A stretch of DNA of 64,000 nucleotides from Reticulitermes speratus (lineage: Eukaryota; Arthropoda; Insecta; Blattodea; Rhinotermitidae), in contig JAJKFL010000002.1 of assembly GCA_021186555.1 (NCBI GenBank), positions 3,324,501 to 3,388,500 on the forward strand. Direction: 5' to 3'. Shown here in pieces: positions 1-9,146 of the stretch. Position numbers and translations under genes: made by a program. The first letter of the stretch is position 1, and every line of letters begins with the position of its first letter. The notes beneath the pieces were generated by a model, which worked only from the letters and a program-made list of their open reading frames with translations, was not told the DNA's origin and searched no databases.

Positions 1-39
1 TTTACACTTTATTTTTAAATACCCAGCCACGATACATGC
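1..39 (-). CDS. possible partial exon of the host gene, cut by the window edge
   Basis: On the minus strand a plausible splice acceptor (CAG preceded by a pyrimidine-leaning stretch, about 40-55) is followed by an open frame to the window edge reading ACIVAGYLKIKCK. The frame needed is phase 0, which is the phase left by the better exon at 1248-1383, so the two could join as ...GSALKQ|ACIVAGYLK... This is inference: thirteen open codons can occur by chance, and I do not recognise the protein. Confidence 0.3.
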
Positions 40-361
40 CTGCCTTAAAAGTCTGTAACGTAAGTGTTACACAAACCTCGTATTTCATATCTGAAAATCC
101 TGAACATTCTAGTATGAGTGTCATGGATGGTGTTCATTTTGAGTTCACTGTATACTGATCTTAGTGTTAGTGACTTTAACTACAACACTGATGGTAAGTT
201 TCTCTACAATTGTCTAGAGAAGATTTCAGTTATTTACAACGGGATGGGATTATTTTCCAATTTTCTTTCCTTTGTTATCTTCAGTGGCAACTCCTTCCAG
301 TTGAACTCCTAAATTCTGACACTTTGAAGTAGTTACTATTGCGTATTAATGGTATCAAAAG
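40..361. other. unique non-coding stretch
   Basis: AT-rich sequence with no recognised gene. A GTAAGT after an ORF-like stretch near 118-205 resembles a splice donor, but no convincing acceptor or protein similarity was seen. If 1-39 and 1248-1383 are exons of one gene, this is intron. Confidence 0.4.
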
Positions 362-469
362 TATTTTTTATCACCAGACAGAGTGCTATAGAGCGGGCTG
401 CATCATCGGTTGCTAGGCAGCAGTGATGTCACCCGCTTTGTGGCAAGCAGTCTTAGTGATAAAAAATAA
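362..469. mobile_element. short MITE with TATTTTTTATCAC terminal inverted repeats
   Basis: The 13-bp end TATTTTTTATCAC is matched by its inverted copy GTGATAAAAAATA, with imperfect pairing continuing inward (CCAGAC/GTCTTAG). The 108-bp body is GC-richer than the flanks and has no ORF. It resembles the 121-bp element at 1438-1558 in style. Superfamily not assigned. Confidence 0.55.
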
Positions 470-739
470 TCTCTATAGTAAATACATTTTATGGAAAAAT
501 TTTGTCTTGTGTATTTCGATATGAATTATTATTACTGAATTACATGTGAATATTTCTGTGCATTTTAACATGGTACCACATACCACTTGAATTGGCTGAA
601 AAAACATGAGACATCATCCATTTTATTTCATGTGCTGAATCTACCCCATTTGCTTTATTTCGAAAAGTGTTTCTTTCAGCCTAATGTATGTAATTTTCAA
701 CTTATATTTTTTGCTCCTTCAAGACCTCCATTTGTTTCT

Positions 740-1083
740 GGTCCAGTACGGTATTTGGATGGTCCAGTACGGTATTTGGATGGTCCAGTACGGTATTTGG
801 ATGGTCCAGTACGGTATTTGGATGGTCCAGTACGGTATTTGGATGGTCCAGTACGGTATTTGGATGGTCCAGTACGGTATTTGGATGGTCCAGTACGGTA
901 TTTGGATGGTCCAGTACGGTATTTGGATGGTCCAGTACGGTATTTGGATGGTCCAGTACGGTATTTGGATGGTCCAGTACGGTATTTGGATGGTCCAGTA
1001 CGGTATTTGGATGGTCCAGTACGGTATTTGGATGGTCCAGTACGGTATTTGGATGGTCCAGTACGGTATTTGGATGGTCCAGT
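740..1083. repeat. 21-bp minisatellite, 16 identical copies
   Basis: Sixteen head-to-tail copies of a 21-bp unit (GGTCCAGTACGGTATTTGGA plus T) with essentially no differences, then an 8-bp partial unit. Because 21 is a multiple of three, four frames stay open and read as 7-residue peptide repeats (e.g. GPVRYLD). No start context, domain or splice signals support a protein. The near-perfect identity points to recent expansion. Confidence 0.95.
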
Positions 1084-1247
1084 CACCCAAAACTTGGACT
1101 TATTTCCTTTTCCAAATGACTGATTCAGTTGTAAATCAAACCCAATATGTAATTTCATACCAGCTAACATCAGTCATCATAATTTTCATAATTAGTGCTG
1201 AAGTTTATTAACTGTGATATTCACTGCATTAAGGAACATGTGCTTAC

Positions 1248-1383
1248 CTGTTTGAGAGCACTGCCCCTATGCAGCTTAGCTTCATTCTTGAAGTCAGGGT
1301 GTCGTACTTCAACAATAGTGGCGATTCTCTCATTTTCAGGCTCCACAAGAGCTTTGCTCTCCACATCAATCGCCACACTTGTG
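1248..1383 (-). CDS. internal exon of an unidentified host protein-coding gene
   Basis: Minus-strand exon of 136 nt. An acceptor (TGTGTTTGCAG, reading down from about 1394) leads into one completing base and 45 open codons. The donor CAG|GTAAGCA lies at 1243-1250. The peptide starts TSVAIDVESKALVEPENERI and ends in a charged segment HPDFKNEAKLHRGSALKQ. Composition is protein-like, with acidic and basic residues alternating and no low complexity. Entry phase needs one base and exit is phase 0. Neighbouring DNA looks intronic. I do not recognise the family. A next exon may be at 1-39; no upstream exon was found at higher coordinates, so introns may be long or the remaining exons lie outside. 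Confidence 0.7.
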
Positions 1384-1437
1384 CTGCAAACACACAAGAA
1401 GTGAAAACGTGCTTAGAGTACTGGTTACTGTAGGTCC

Positions 1438-1558
1438 TTATTTTATCTGACAACTATCATTTGTCACACCACCATATTTGTGGGCGGTCAGCTGAGGGGG
1501 TTCATTCATATGTATGAGCCAACAGGACGTGGCAACCAGTAGTTGTCAGATAAAATAA
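1438..1558. mobile_element. 121-bp MITE with 19-bp terminal inverted repeats
   Basis: TTATTTTATCTGACAACTA at the left end is exactly inverted at the right end. The interior is non-coding. It begins about 55 bp outside the host exon at 1248-1383, so it probably sits in the intron just upstream of that exon. Confidence 0.7.
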
Positions 1559-1707
1559 CAAGCATATATCTAATGACTGAATTAGTAAAGGGGCTTATGT
1601 GCTATGGTGCAGAGGTGGCCTCAAGAGTGCACGGTCCCTGGGGCCTAACGGGTCCCTTTTGCCTTCACACAGCACGAATTGCATTGTGTATATGAATTTC
1701 TTGAACA

Positions 1708-1708
<1 letters not shown>

Positions 1709-1766
<58 letters not shown>
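1709..1766. repeat. (ATT)n microsatellite
   Basis: About 19 uninterrupted ATT units. Confidence 0.95.
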
Positions 1767-1767
<1 letters not shown>

Positions 1768-2258
1768 TTCAAACATAAATATAAAATTCAAAAGAAAAAT
1801 AAGTGAGTAAAAAGCAATTACCATAAAAAGTTATTTGGAAGGTCATCAAGTTGTTTGTTTTGAAATTTGTGCAATTTAGCATTGGCATTGTGACACTTGC
1901 TGTTTGTATTTCTGATATGTGTTTAAGTTTGGCGTTAGGTGGGATGAGGAGTGGAAGATTTAGTCATGTTTGTGGGCCACCAGAAACATGACTGTATTAT
2001 TGAATTAGTACTGTACCAGAAAATTAGAATTGGAGAGGGAAATACGTTGTCAGTTATTTCAAGATCAAAGAATAACGTGAAGACACGATTCTTAAATTCA
2101 TCCTGCACATTACAAGAAACACCTTAAACAGTAATTCAACGGAATTCGCTTTTTCAGTCGTAAATTGTGTGGTTTATGTACATAAACACTCGTTCAGTTC
2201 TCACAACTATGCACCCTTTTTATGTGTGTACAGAGTGGTGCAGAAGTCACTTGACACT
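1767..2258. other. unique non-coding stretch
   Basis: AT-rich, no open frame of note, no recognised repeat. Confidence 0.4.
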
Positions 2259-2481
2259 CTTAGCACGTTTTTCTTCTGTGCCACGCTGTGTTTAGCACTT
2301 TTTTCTTCTGTGCAACTCTGTATTTAGCATGTTTTTCATCTGTGCTACTCTAGCACATTTTTTTTTCTGTGCCACTCTGTATTTAGCACATTTTTCTTCT
2401 GTGCCACTGTATTTAGCACATTTTTCTTCTGTGCCACTCTGTATTTAGCACGTTTTTCTTCTGTACCACTCTGTATTTAGC
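2259..2481. repeat. degenerate ~32-bp tandem repeat, about 7 copies
   Basis: Units of the form TTTAGCACATTTTTCTTCTG followed by TGCCACTCTGTA. Copies differ by point changes and short deletions, so the array is older than the 21-bp array at 740-1083. Confidence 0.85.
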
Positions 2482-2590
2482 TGCAGCCCAACGGGATGCC
2501 TCAGTTAAAGGTTTGGGTGCGTATATTAATGCGGTATGAGAAACTACATTTTGATTTGTTGGCAGTTGAATAGTTGTCTGAACTGTGTCA

Positions 2591-2634
2591 CAGTAAAGTT
2601 GACAGCAATTGCCAGTAAAGTTGACAGCAATTGC
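2591..2634. repeat. 23-bp direct duplication
   Basis: AGTAAAGTTGACAGCAATTG with flanks occurs twice in tandem. Confidence 0.8.
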
Positions 2635-2687
2635 CTTACATAAAAAATGTATTTCAGAATAAAAAAATTACGGGTCACTTTGACTTT

Positions 2688-2875
2688 GCTTAAAATCTTC
2701 TGGGTTGTTACCCGACATCATTTTTTGGTGTATGACCAACGTTTCGGGACACTGAAGATGGGACAAACAAAGTGATCCCGAAACGTTGGTCATACACCAA
2801 AAAATTATGCCGGGTAACAACACAGAAGATCTTGAGCAACATTACGACCACGGCGGAAGCCTTCAATTACACTTT
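2688..2875 (+). mobile_element. foldback element with hammerhead-like core (GGGA stem family)
   Basis: Two ~55-bp arms (about 2693-2750 and 2776-2837) are inverted copies starting TCTTCTGGGTTGTTACCCG. Between them lies CTGAAGA-T-GGGA...TCCC-GAAACGTTGG, the ribozyme-like motif. A one-sided tail follows the right arm (GGCGGAAGCCT at about 2858-2869), as in the better-preserved relatives at 15294-15559 and 17381-17634. No ORF. Confidence 0.7.
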
Positions 2876-3329
2876 GACTTTGTTACCAATGCTTGTCTGG
2901 ATCATGTCCACAGTGTAATATTAAGAAATGTGGTAAGCGTCTGGCCTGACAGTTAAGACATGCTAGAGGCTAACAAAAACTGTTGTCATTATGGATGGAT
3001 TTTTCTTTGCAGTCCGATACCTTTAATGAACAGGACCATGAGATAAGTTAATTAAGAGATGGAATTAAATTTTGTAACTGATGGAGAGAGAAGTTGTTAC
3101 CGTGTGTCAGAAAGATGTCAAATATTTATGTGTGGTTGTCCATGTTTTCCATATTTGAGGATTTATGTGATTGTCCATCGAGTAGGTGAAGCTTAGTGTA
3201 TCATTCTGTGAGATAAATATTCTATCAGATATATTAAATTTGTGAAATTGACTTAGTAAATGAATAATTCATGAGATCTACATGTTGAAGAAATCCTCAA
3301 AATTGTATTTACTAACTTGTTAAAATCAC
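2876..3329. other. unique non-coding stretch
   Basis: No gene or known repeat seen. Confidence 0.4.
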
Positions 3330-3610
3330 TCAGGGCCAGCCTGATACATTTGGGGGGTGCCCCGGTCAGGTTAATAATTTTGCACCCCTTAAAACCGATA
3401 TTCTTTAAAATGTTTCGGCACAAGGCAGGACTGGCAAACCTTTTTGTGGGCACGTGCCCAAATTTCGGATAATTTTCATTTTAAATTCTTTCGCATTTGG
3501 AAACCTGAGTTTACCGGTACCATATTTCTGATTAATACTAGCGACGTCTTAGTGCCCCGGGCAGCTGCCCAGCTGGCCCGCCCCCTTAGACAGGCCCTCA
3601 CAGCACTATA
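3330..3610. repeat. interspersed repeat shared with 11938-12140
   Basis: The order GGACTGGCAAACCTTTTTG, TTCGGATAA, TCTTTCRC, AAACCTGAGTTTA, CGATGTCTTAG/CGACGTCTTAG, GGGCAGGTGCCC is conserved with the copy at 11938-12140. Non-coding; probably a non-autonomous DNA transposon. Superfamily uncertain. Confidence 0.65.
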
Positions 3611-3879
3611 GCGTTTATCTATTTCAGTGATTTAAAACAACACATTGCTGTATTTTTGAGCATGAATGTATCGCTTTAATTCAGTACCATTCGTAACAAA
3701 AGTACTTTTAGTGGAATATTCATGCAAATTTATACCGGTAGTACGTCTTAAAACAATTTTTGGATACGTTTGACGGGCGTGCCTGAAGTGTATGCAACAC
3801 ACACAGCTCTATTGCAGTACTGTGTGATCTAATCACATTCATACAAAGGAGCTAACAAGGGTCTAAAAAGCTAATTTTA

Positions 3880-3961
3880 TACAGGATATACACAAAAGAA
3901 TGGTGCGGTTTACTATGTATTTAGTATGGAAACCGCACCATTCTTTTATGTATACTCTGTA
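3880..3961. mobile_element. palindromic mariner-type MITE, copy 1
   Basis: Starts CAGGATATACACAAAAGAAT, folds back on itself almost completely and lies between TA dinucleotides, as for Tc1/mariner targets. The centre differs from the standard copy. Confidence 0.85.
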
Positions 3962-4447
3962 TTTTTCACTAATATGTTTTGTTTATTCAAAAACAATACT
4001 ACAGGAGGATACAAAACGGAATATTGAAATTATTTGTATTTCCGGTCTTCGTCTGAGATCTAATTCACGATTATTGCGTCATCTAATCACTGATCTGTAT
4101 CAGACGTGGGGTTCAGGATACGTCCACAGCTAGACAGCAGATTATTTCGTTTACAGTTATTCATATAAATTCCGTTTTGGTGTTTGGATCATGTTTTGAA
4201 CAAATAATTTTTCCGTGATGATGTACGTGACAATATTCGCCTTTCTACGACGCTGGCACGGGACGCTTTTCAACCTGCGCAACACTTTTTTGGTACACGT
4301 GTGAAAATATGTTTACGTCCGTGTGTAGAACACGGAATTATGTTGGCCTGTTTTGCACATAGCTGTGTTGCAGTAAATATGTAAAAGTATATAACAGCTG
4401 CAGTTGGTCGGAGTTGCGAACACAGTCGCACCCAGAAATTTTCTTTG

Positions 4448-4449
<2 letters not shown>

Positions 4450-4478
<29 letters not shown>
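4450..4478. repeat. poly-G tract (29 G)
   Basis: Uninterrupted run of 29 G. The longest of several G/C homopolymers in the window. Confidence 0.9.
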
Positions 4479-4640
4479 TGGTTGGCTGATCCTGAGGCTA
4501 TTTATATTTTATGTTTGATTTAACAAAAAAGAAAACCCCCGTGTTATTAAAATCATGTCAAAATCTCCCGAGCCGACATTTAAGTTAGGTTACAGGGACA
4601 ATTAAAACTTGAAAAAGAAAAAAAAAATCGAAATACTTGT

Positions 4641-4754
4641 TTTATTTTATTACTTTCGCCGTGCATTTTACCAATTCACTGTCTACTAACCAACTAAATG
4701 CACTTTGCAAACGTTGAAAGTGAAAGTTCATTTAGTTGGTTAGTAGACAGCTAC
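4641..4754 (-). mobile_element. short foldback element of the ribozyme superfamily, lacking the ribozyme
   Basis: Inverted arms CTGTCTACTAACCAACTAAA and its reverse complement flank a ~27-bp loop. An inverted tail motif (GCCGTGCAT) sits outside the left arm. ATACTTGT at 4633-4640 and 4755-4762 looks like a TSD. Same architecture as 58781-59242 but without the CTGANGA core. Confidence 0.6.
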
Positions 4755-4770
4755 ATACTTGTGTTTATTA

Positions 4771-4851
4771 TACAGGGCATACACAAAAGAATGGTGCGGT
4801 TAACACACAAATAACCACCACACCGCACCATTATTTTGTGTATGCCCTGTA
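4771..4851. mobile_element. palindromic mariner-type MITE, copy 2
   Basis: CAGGGCATACACAAAAGAAT...inverted...GCCCTG between TA dinucleotides. The centre is unlike the other copies. Confidence 0.9.
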
Positions 4852-5807
4852 CTTCTCAACATTCCACTGCACTAGTCATCAGCTGATATGGGTGGCTGAT
4901 GTAGGCCGAAGCGCAAATCACGTAAAACCTTTGTATTGATACATTGTTATCAAAAGTTATTAAACTGTTATACGCGAGAGAACATTTTACTTGCAAGCAA
5001 TTTGTATTTCGCTGCCGTCAACTGTTAATAAAAATGTATAGTATTATACATACCTTTTCATGTTGACAGAATGTCAGTACAGATGTAGAGTAAACACTAG
5101 GAAGAATATGAATACTTGATTCTTGTATCACAGAGGAGTTCGTTGATGCAGTTTACGTAATTATATGACTCTGTCGCCATTCAACAAACTTTTAATTCGT
5201 TATTGAAAGTAATCAGTGTAAAAAAAATATTAATTCACGGAATATCCTGAATAATAGTAACTGAGATTCACTAAACAACAGTGCGTCCAGTGAGGATGAT
5301 AACTTGACAATAAAGTGTATGCTTGTAGAGTGAAACGCGTGAACCCTTTAAGCATATCTTCTTTCACACCGACGTCCTGTGTACAACTGAGCTCAACACA
5401 CGCTCGACCTGCGCTTTATTTATCGCGAGTGTGACGTCACACCACAACAAAAGCGTATTTCTAGGCTCAGCAGCAGTGGCTCAGAAAGTTAGCGGGCATG
5501 TGGTTGATTAGTTGTGCAAAGTTCAGTAAATGTGTATGATTCATTGGATTATTGTGTTTGCACGTGACTCTCAGAAATACCGTTTATGATGATAAGAGCT
5601 GGCAGTAGCCTGTTTTAAAATCAAAGAAGTCAGGTTCCTAAGGCCGTGATTGATGGACAAAGAAATGTGGTAATTTGGTCGCACAATTGGTACTCGCTTC
5701 GAAGTCGATCGCGTACAGGAGGGCCCGCCATAAATAAATGTGTAAATTAGCACGTATCAAGTATTTACAGTGACAGAATTGTATAGATGTGTGAAAGGGT
5801 ATAAATA
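4852..5807. other. unique non-coding stretch
   Basis: No convincing gene. A locally GC-richer part (about 5330-5560) contains GTGACGTCAC but has no other promoter evidence. Confidence 0.4.
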
Positions 5808-5889
5808 TACAGGGTATACACAAAAGAATGGTGCGGTTTTAATAGTGTTCACTATTAAAACCGCACCATTATTTTGTGTATGCCCTGTA
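5808..5889. mobile_element. palindromic mariner-type MITE, copy 3
   Basis: 82 bp including TA on both sides; standard centre with AATAGTG/CACTATT inverted around it. Confidence 0.95.
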
Positions 5890-5955
5890 TTTGTAATAAT
5901 AAATTAATTTGGACACTATATACCTGAACTCTGAACCCTTCGAAGACTAAAAAGA

Positions 5956-6113
5956 AGTAATTAAATCAACAGTCTAAAAACCAACATATGCACTATATTC
6001 TTACAAGTAAGTCAATTACCCCCTAATTACTTACTTACTTGTAAGAATATAGTGCATATGTTGGTTTTTAGACTTTTGATTTGTTATCATGATTCACGGT
6101 GAATATAACGTGA
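5956..6113 (+). mobile_element. foldback element with ACCAAC box and GATTCACGGTG tail
   Basis: Arms carrying AACCAACATATGCACTATAT (about 5981-6000) and the inverted copy (about 6044-6068) surround a short loop. A one-sided tail with ATTCACGGTGAATATAACG follows at about 6090-6110. No ribozyme core between the arms, so it is a shortened relative. Confidence 0.6.
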
Positions 6114-6119
6114 AATAAA

Positions 6120-6490
6120 AATACTTTAATATATAAACAAAAAGTGACTCTTCACGAAAATAAGTGACATAGTGGATTAACACAAGAATGTGCTTTTAAT
6201 AAATGCATTTTATTCGTGCTAATATGCGATAAAAAAAAGTCACAGTGTAGTTAAAAGTGATGGTGGTGACTGTGTACATACACGATGAACTAATATGAGG
6301 ATGTGTTTTTAAATAATGCAGTTGTGACACCCCCCTGAGGATGGCTTATTAATAAGCCGAAACATATGTAGGGTTTTTTTATCTAACGTTTTAAAGAAGC
6401 CTTGTAGTGTTCTTTAAGTAAATAAGTGCGTTTAATTGGTGATTTGTTAATAATTAGTAAAAGATGGACGGTGAAATGAGAATAAAGTAC
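6120..6490 (+). mobile_element. single-arm ribozyme-bearing element with ACGGTG tail
   Basis: Contains the hammerhead-like motif at 6330-6373 and, 90 bp downstream, the tail GATGGACGGTGAAATGAGAA. Parts match, inverted, the element at 6766-7100. No ORF. Confidence 0.55.
6330..6373 (+). ncRNA. hammerhead-like ribozyme motif
   Basis: CTGAGGA, one T, stem GGCTTA/TAAGCC with TTAA loop, GAA, palindrome ACATATGT as a minimal helix III, then A at the expected cleavage position, and CCC/GGG as helix I. The one T between CTGAGGA and stem II departs from the canonical core. Confidence 0.6.
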
Positions 6491-6505
6491 AAATTATACT
6501 TTATT

Positions 6506-6765
6506 CTGTAATCACCGTGCATCACTTCATTCTGTAATCACCGTGCATCACTTCATTCTGTAATCACCGTGCATCACTTCATTCTGTAATCACCGTGCAT
6601 CACTTCATTCTGTAATCACCGTGCATCACTTCATTCTGTAATCACCGTGCATCACTTCATTCTGTAATCACCGTGCATCACTTCATTCTGTAATCACCGT
6701 GCATCACTTCATTCTGTAATCACCGTGCATCACTTTATTCTGTAATCACCGTGCATCATTTCAGT
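6506..6765 (-). repeat. 26-bp satellite made of the element tail, ~10 copies
   Basis: About ten copies of TTCTGTAATCACCGTGCATC plus ACTTCA. Read on the minus strand each unit holds GATGCACGGTGATTACAG, the conserved 3' tail of the ribozyme elements. It directly abuts the left (tail) end of the minus-oriented element at 6766-7100, so it looks like a tandem expansion of that tail. Confidence 0.85.
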
Positions 6766-7100
6766 CACTATTTACATACACCAACTGGATGCAACTTTAT
6801 TTAAAAAACTGTATAGTTTTTTAAAACATATTTAAAAACCTTATAAAACCAGACATATGTTTCGGCTCTTACAGAGCCATCTTCAGGGGTTTATTGTTAA
6901 ATACAATACCTACGAAAACATTAACATATTATTTTAGCACGAATAACAAATAGTGTCTGTGCATACAAAGCAGTGAAAAAGTGAAAAACCTTGCCTAAAA
7001 GTGAACCAATGAAAAAGACGTTTTAATATATGCAGTTTTAACGACATACAGTTTTTTTAAATAGAGTTGCATCCAGTTGGTGTATGTAAATAGTGACTGA
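6766..7100 (-). mobile_element. foldback ribozyme element, tail side expanded
   Basis: Left arm TTTCAGTCACTATTTACATA... with ACCAACTGGATGCAACT, and right arm its inverse ending at about 7100. The hammerhead-like motif lies in the left arm in minus sense. Interior about 6893-7045 has no ORF. Confidence 0.7.
6846..6892 (-). ncRNA. hammerhead-like ribozyme motif
   Basis: Minus strand: CTGAAGA, T, stem GGCTC/GAGCC (TGTAA loop), GAA, ACATATGT, C. Helix I AAACC/GGTTT after one mismatch. Confidence 0.6.
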
Positions 7101-7225
7101 AAAGAAATAGTTTGTTTTCTGTGCAATGGTCCCCTATTTCCGGAAAAAGCATTTCTTTTGAAGGTTTCCAGGCTTCGCCCGTTTGTTCTTCTGTTAAGAG
7201 CAGCATGTAGCCGTGTATAATGATA

Positions 7226-7414
7226 TACAGTGGAACCCGGTTATAACGACATCGGTTTATACGACACCTCGTCTATAACGTCAGATATTCTGTGGTACCA
7301 ATTAATTCGTCACTGTTGACCATAACATTATGCTCCTCGGTTATAACAACACTCGTTTATAACGACACAACATATTCAGTCTCTTTCTTGACGTTATAAC
7401 CGGGCTCGACTGTA
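7226..7414. mobile_element. pogo/Tigger-type MITE, copy 1
   Basis: CAGTGGAACCCGGTTATAAC ... inverted at the right end as GTTATAACCGGGCTCGACTG, between TA dinucleotides. Such ends are typical of pogo/Tigger elements. No transposase. A second copy at 11037-11228. Confidence 0.8.
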
Positions 7415-7604
7415 TTTTATGAAATCAAACCGGTGTTGGATTCAGACTAACACAAATTTTTATTGACACAACAAAATCTCTTTAAGCCGTCATTAAGCTG
7501 TTGTGTAACAAACATATAGAGGAAATGTACAAAGTAATTGTGAAAGTGTATCTGCATACCAACGGGGATGTCTGGTATTAAGGAAATAGTAATTATGGTT
7601 TTAA

Positions 7605-8236
7605 AATGGTTATTGAGATTGGGGAATGCTTGTTATCACTCGGTGCAGATCTTCTGTCTTCCAGTTTGCTGTACAAATATACAAACATTAAGATATACAG
7701 AAGTATAATTTTGCTTGTTGTTTTGTATGGGTGTGAAACTTGGTCTCTCACATTTAGGGAGGAACATAGACTAAGGTTTTCGAGGATAGGGTGTTGAGGA
7801 GGATATTTGGGCCTAAGAGGGACGGGGTAACAGGGGAGTGGAGAAGACTACATAACGAGGAGCTTTATGATCTGTACTCATCACCAAATATTATTCGGGT
7901 GATCAAATCAAGAAGAATGAGGTGGGCGGGGCATGTAGCATGTATGGGTGAGGGGAGAGGTGCATACAGGAATTTGGTGGGGAGACCTGAGGGAAGGAGA
8001 CCACTTGGGAGAGCCAGGCGTAGATGGGAGGATAATATTAAAATGGATCTTTAAGCAGTGGGATGGGGGGCATGGACTGGATTGATATGGCTCAGGATAG
8101 GGACAGGTGGCGGGCTGTTGTGAGTGCGGTAATGAACCTTCGGGTTTCATAAAACGCGGGGAATTTCTTGACTGGCTGAGGACCTGTTAGCTTCTCAAGA
8201 AGGACTGTGCTACATGGAGTTAGTTAGTTAGTTAGT
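7605..8236 (+). pseudogene. 3' end of a non-LTR retrotransposon (LINE), C-terminal reverse-transcriptase protein part
   Basis: The frame from about 7618 reads ...LLSSSLLYKY...VVLYGCETWSLTFREEHR, then after a frameshift near 7785 VLRRIFGPKRDGVTGEWRR...[15 protein letters not shown]...[15 protein letters not shown] and a stop at 8052. In arthropods this wording is the C-terminal tail of endonuclease/reverse-transcriptase LINEs. Translatable similarity continues past the stop (WDGMDWID..., AVMNLRV). It ends in a TTAG repeat near 8219-8236, the LINE's own 3' tail. 5'-truncated and dead. Clade not assigned. Related 3' ends lie at 31655-31915, 31395-31535 (minus) and 37133-37350. Confidence 0.85.
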
Positions 8237-8373
8237 TATATAATATATAATTAATAATAAGTATTCTCTGAGGACAGTACCTTCCTGCAATTATATGATA
8301 TGAATGTACAGTGCCAGATATGAATAACCATTTCAAAGCCTATATTACTTTGTACATTTCCTCTGTATATACA

Positions 8374-8455
8374 TACAGGGTATACACAAAAGACTGGTTC
8401 GGTTTTAATAGTGAACACTATTAAAACCGCACCATTCTTTTGTGTATACTCTGTA
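8374..8455. mobile_element. palindromic mariner-type MITE, copy 4
   Basis: 82 bp in TA sites; two differences in the left arm break perfect pairing. Confidence 0.95.
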
Positions 8456-8485
8456 TATATTATTTTAAGTCAGATTACGGCTTAA

Positions 8486-8567
8486 TACAGGGCGTACACA
8501 AAAGAATGGTGCGGTTTTAATAGTGAACACTATTAAAACCGCACCATTCTTTTGTGTATACTCTGTA
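8486..8567. mobile_element. palindromic mariner-type MITE, copy 5
   Basis: 82 bp. The 30-bp spacer on its left (TTTTAAGTCAGATTACGGCT) is repeated on its right, so copies 4-6 and the spacer arose partly by local duplication. Confidence 0.95.
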
Positions 8568-8597
8568 TATATTATTTTAAGTCAGATTACGGCTTAA

Positions 8598-8649
8598 TAC
8601 AGGGCATACACAAAAGAATGGTGCACCATTCTTTTGTGTATGCCCTGTA
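8598..8649. mobile_element. palindromic mariner-type MITE, 52-bp core-deleted copy 6
   Basis: Only the outer ~24 bp of each arm is present (..AATGGTGCACCATT..), still palindromic and still between TA dinucleotides. Confidence 0.9.
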
Positions 8650-8805
8650 TAAAGCCTAGACTTGTGGCTACGTTGTAAAACTAACTTGTTCTATCAGTAA
8701 CAGTTTGTGTTAGACTGAATGACTCATCGTTATTAACTATAAAGTACCAGCAGTAATGCACAAATTTAATGTATAACACAAAGTGGTTACAGGATCACTT
8801 TAACT

Positions 8806-8847
8806 ACGACATGTTTCGTTGGCATATATAGCACCATCATCAGGGAG
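8806..8847 (-). ncRNA. hammerhead-like motif, stem II imperfect
   Basis: Minus strand: CTGATGA, T, GGTGC ... GCCAAC, GAA, ACATGT, C. Stem II is partly mispaired, so probably a decayed copy. Confidence 0.45.
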
Positions 8848-9026
8848 AAAGTTCACACCGAACGTTGAAACACAGCTGGTAAGGTGAAGTCCTTCTTGCT
8901 GTGTACTAGTACACATTGCCGGAGACATTTCAGAGAAATTCAAGCACGTAGAACGTAGAACACGGTAGGCACTGCATACGTGCTGTGACAGTACCCTTTA
9001 CACTGCTGTAGCGACTTTGTGTTATA

Positions 9027-9108
9027 TACAGGGCATACACAAAAGAATGGTGCGGTTTTAATAGTGTTCACTATTAAAACCGCACCATTCTTTTGTGTAT
9101 GCTCTGTA
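9027..9108. mobile_element. palindromic mariner-type MITE, copy 7
   Basis: 82 bp, near-perfect hairpin, inserted in a TA of the arm of the ribozyme element. Confidence 0.95.
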
Positions 9109-9146
9109 TTAAATTTGTGCTTTACTGTTGGTACTTTCTAGTTAAT

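Larger units (their letters stand above)
7439..8722. repeat. large inverted-repeat pair around a LINE 3' end, with MITEs in the right arm
   Basis: The left arm (about 7439-7620; ATTCAGACTAACACAAAT, AGAGGAAATGTACAAAGTAA, AATGGTTATT) is matched inverted in 8280-8373 and 8650-8722. Three palindromic MITEs lie in the right arm only. The LINE 3' end occupies the middle. It may be an inverted-repeat element split by the LINE and the MITEs. Confidence 0.5.

Noticed and set aside
587-1123. 178-codon plus-strand frame with GPVRYLD repeats (and mirror frames on both strands)
   Set aside because: All are by-products of a 21-bp tandem array; open in several frames at once, with no splice or start support.
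5330-5560. Promoter with GTGACGTCAC (CRE-like) site
   Set aside because: A single palindromic octamer without TATA, initiator or downstream gene is insufficient.
6330-6373. Fully canonical hammerhead ribozyme
   Set aside because: Not claimed: the extra pyrimidine between CTGANGA and stem II departs from the standard core, so only hammerhead-like is used.
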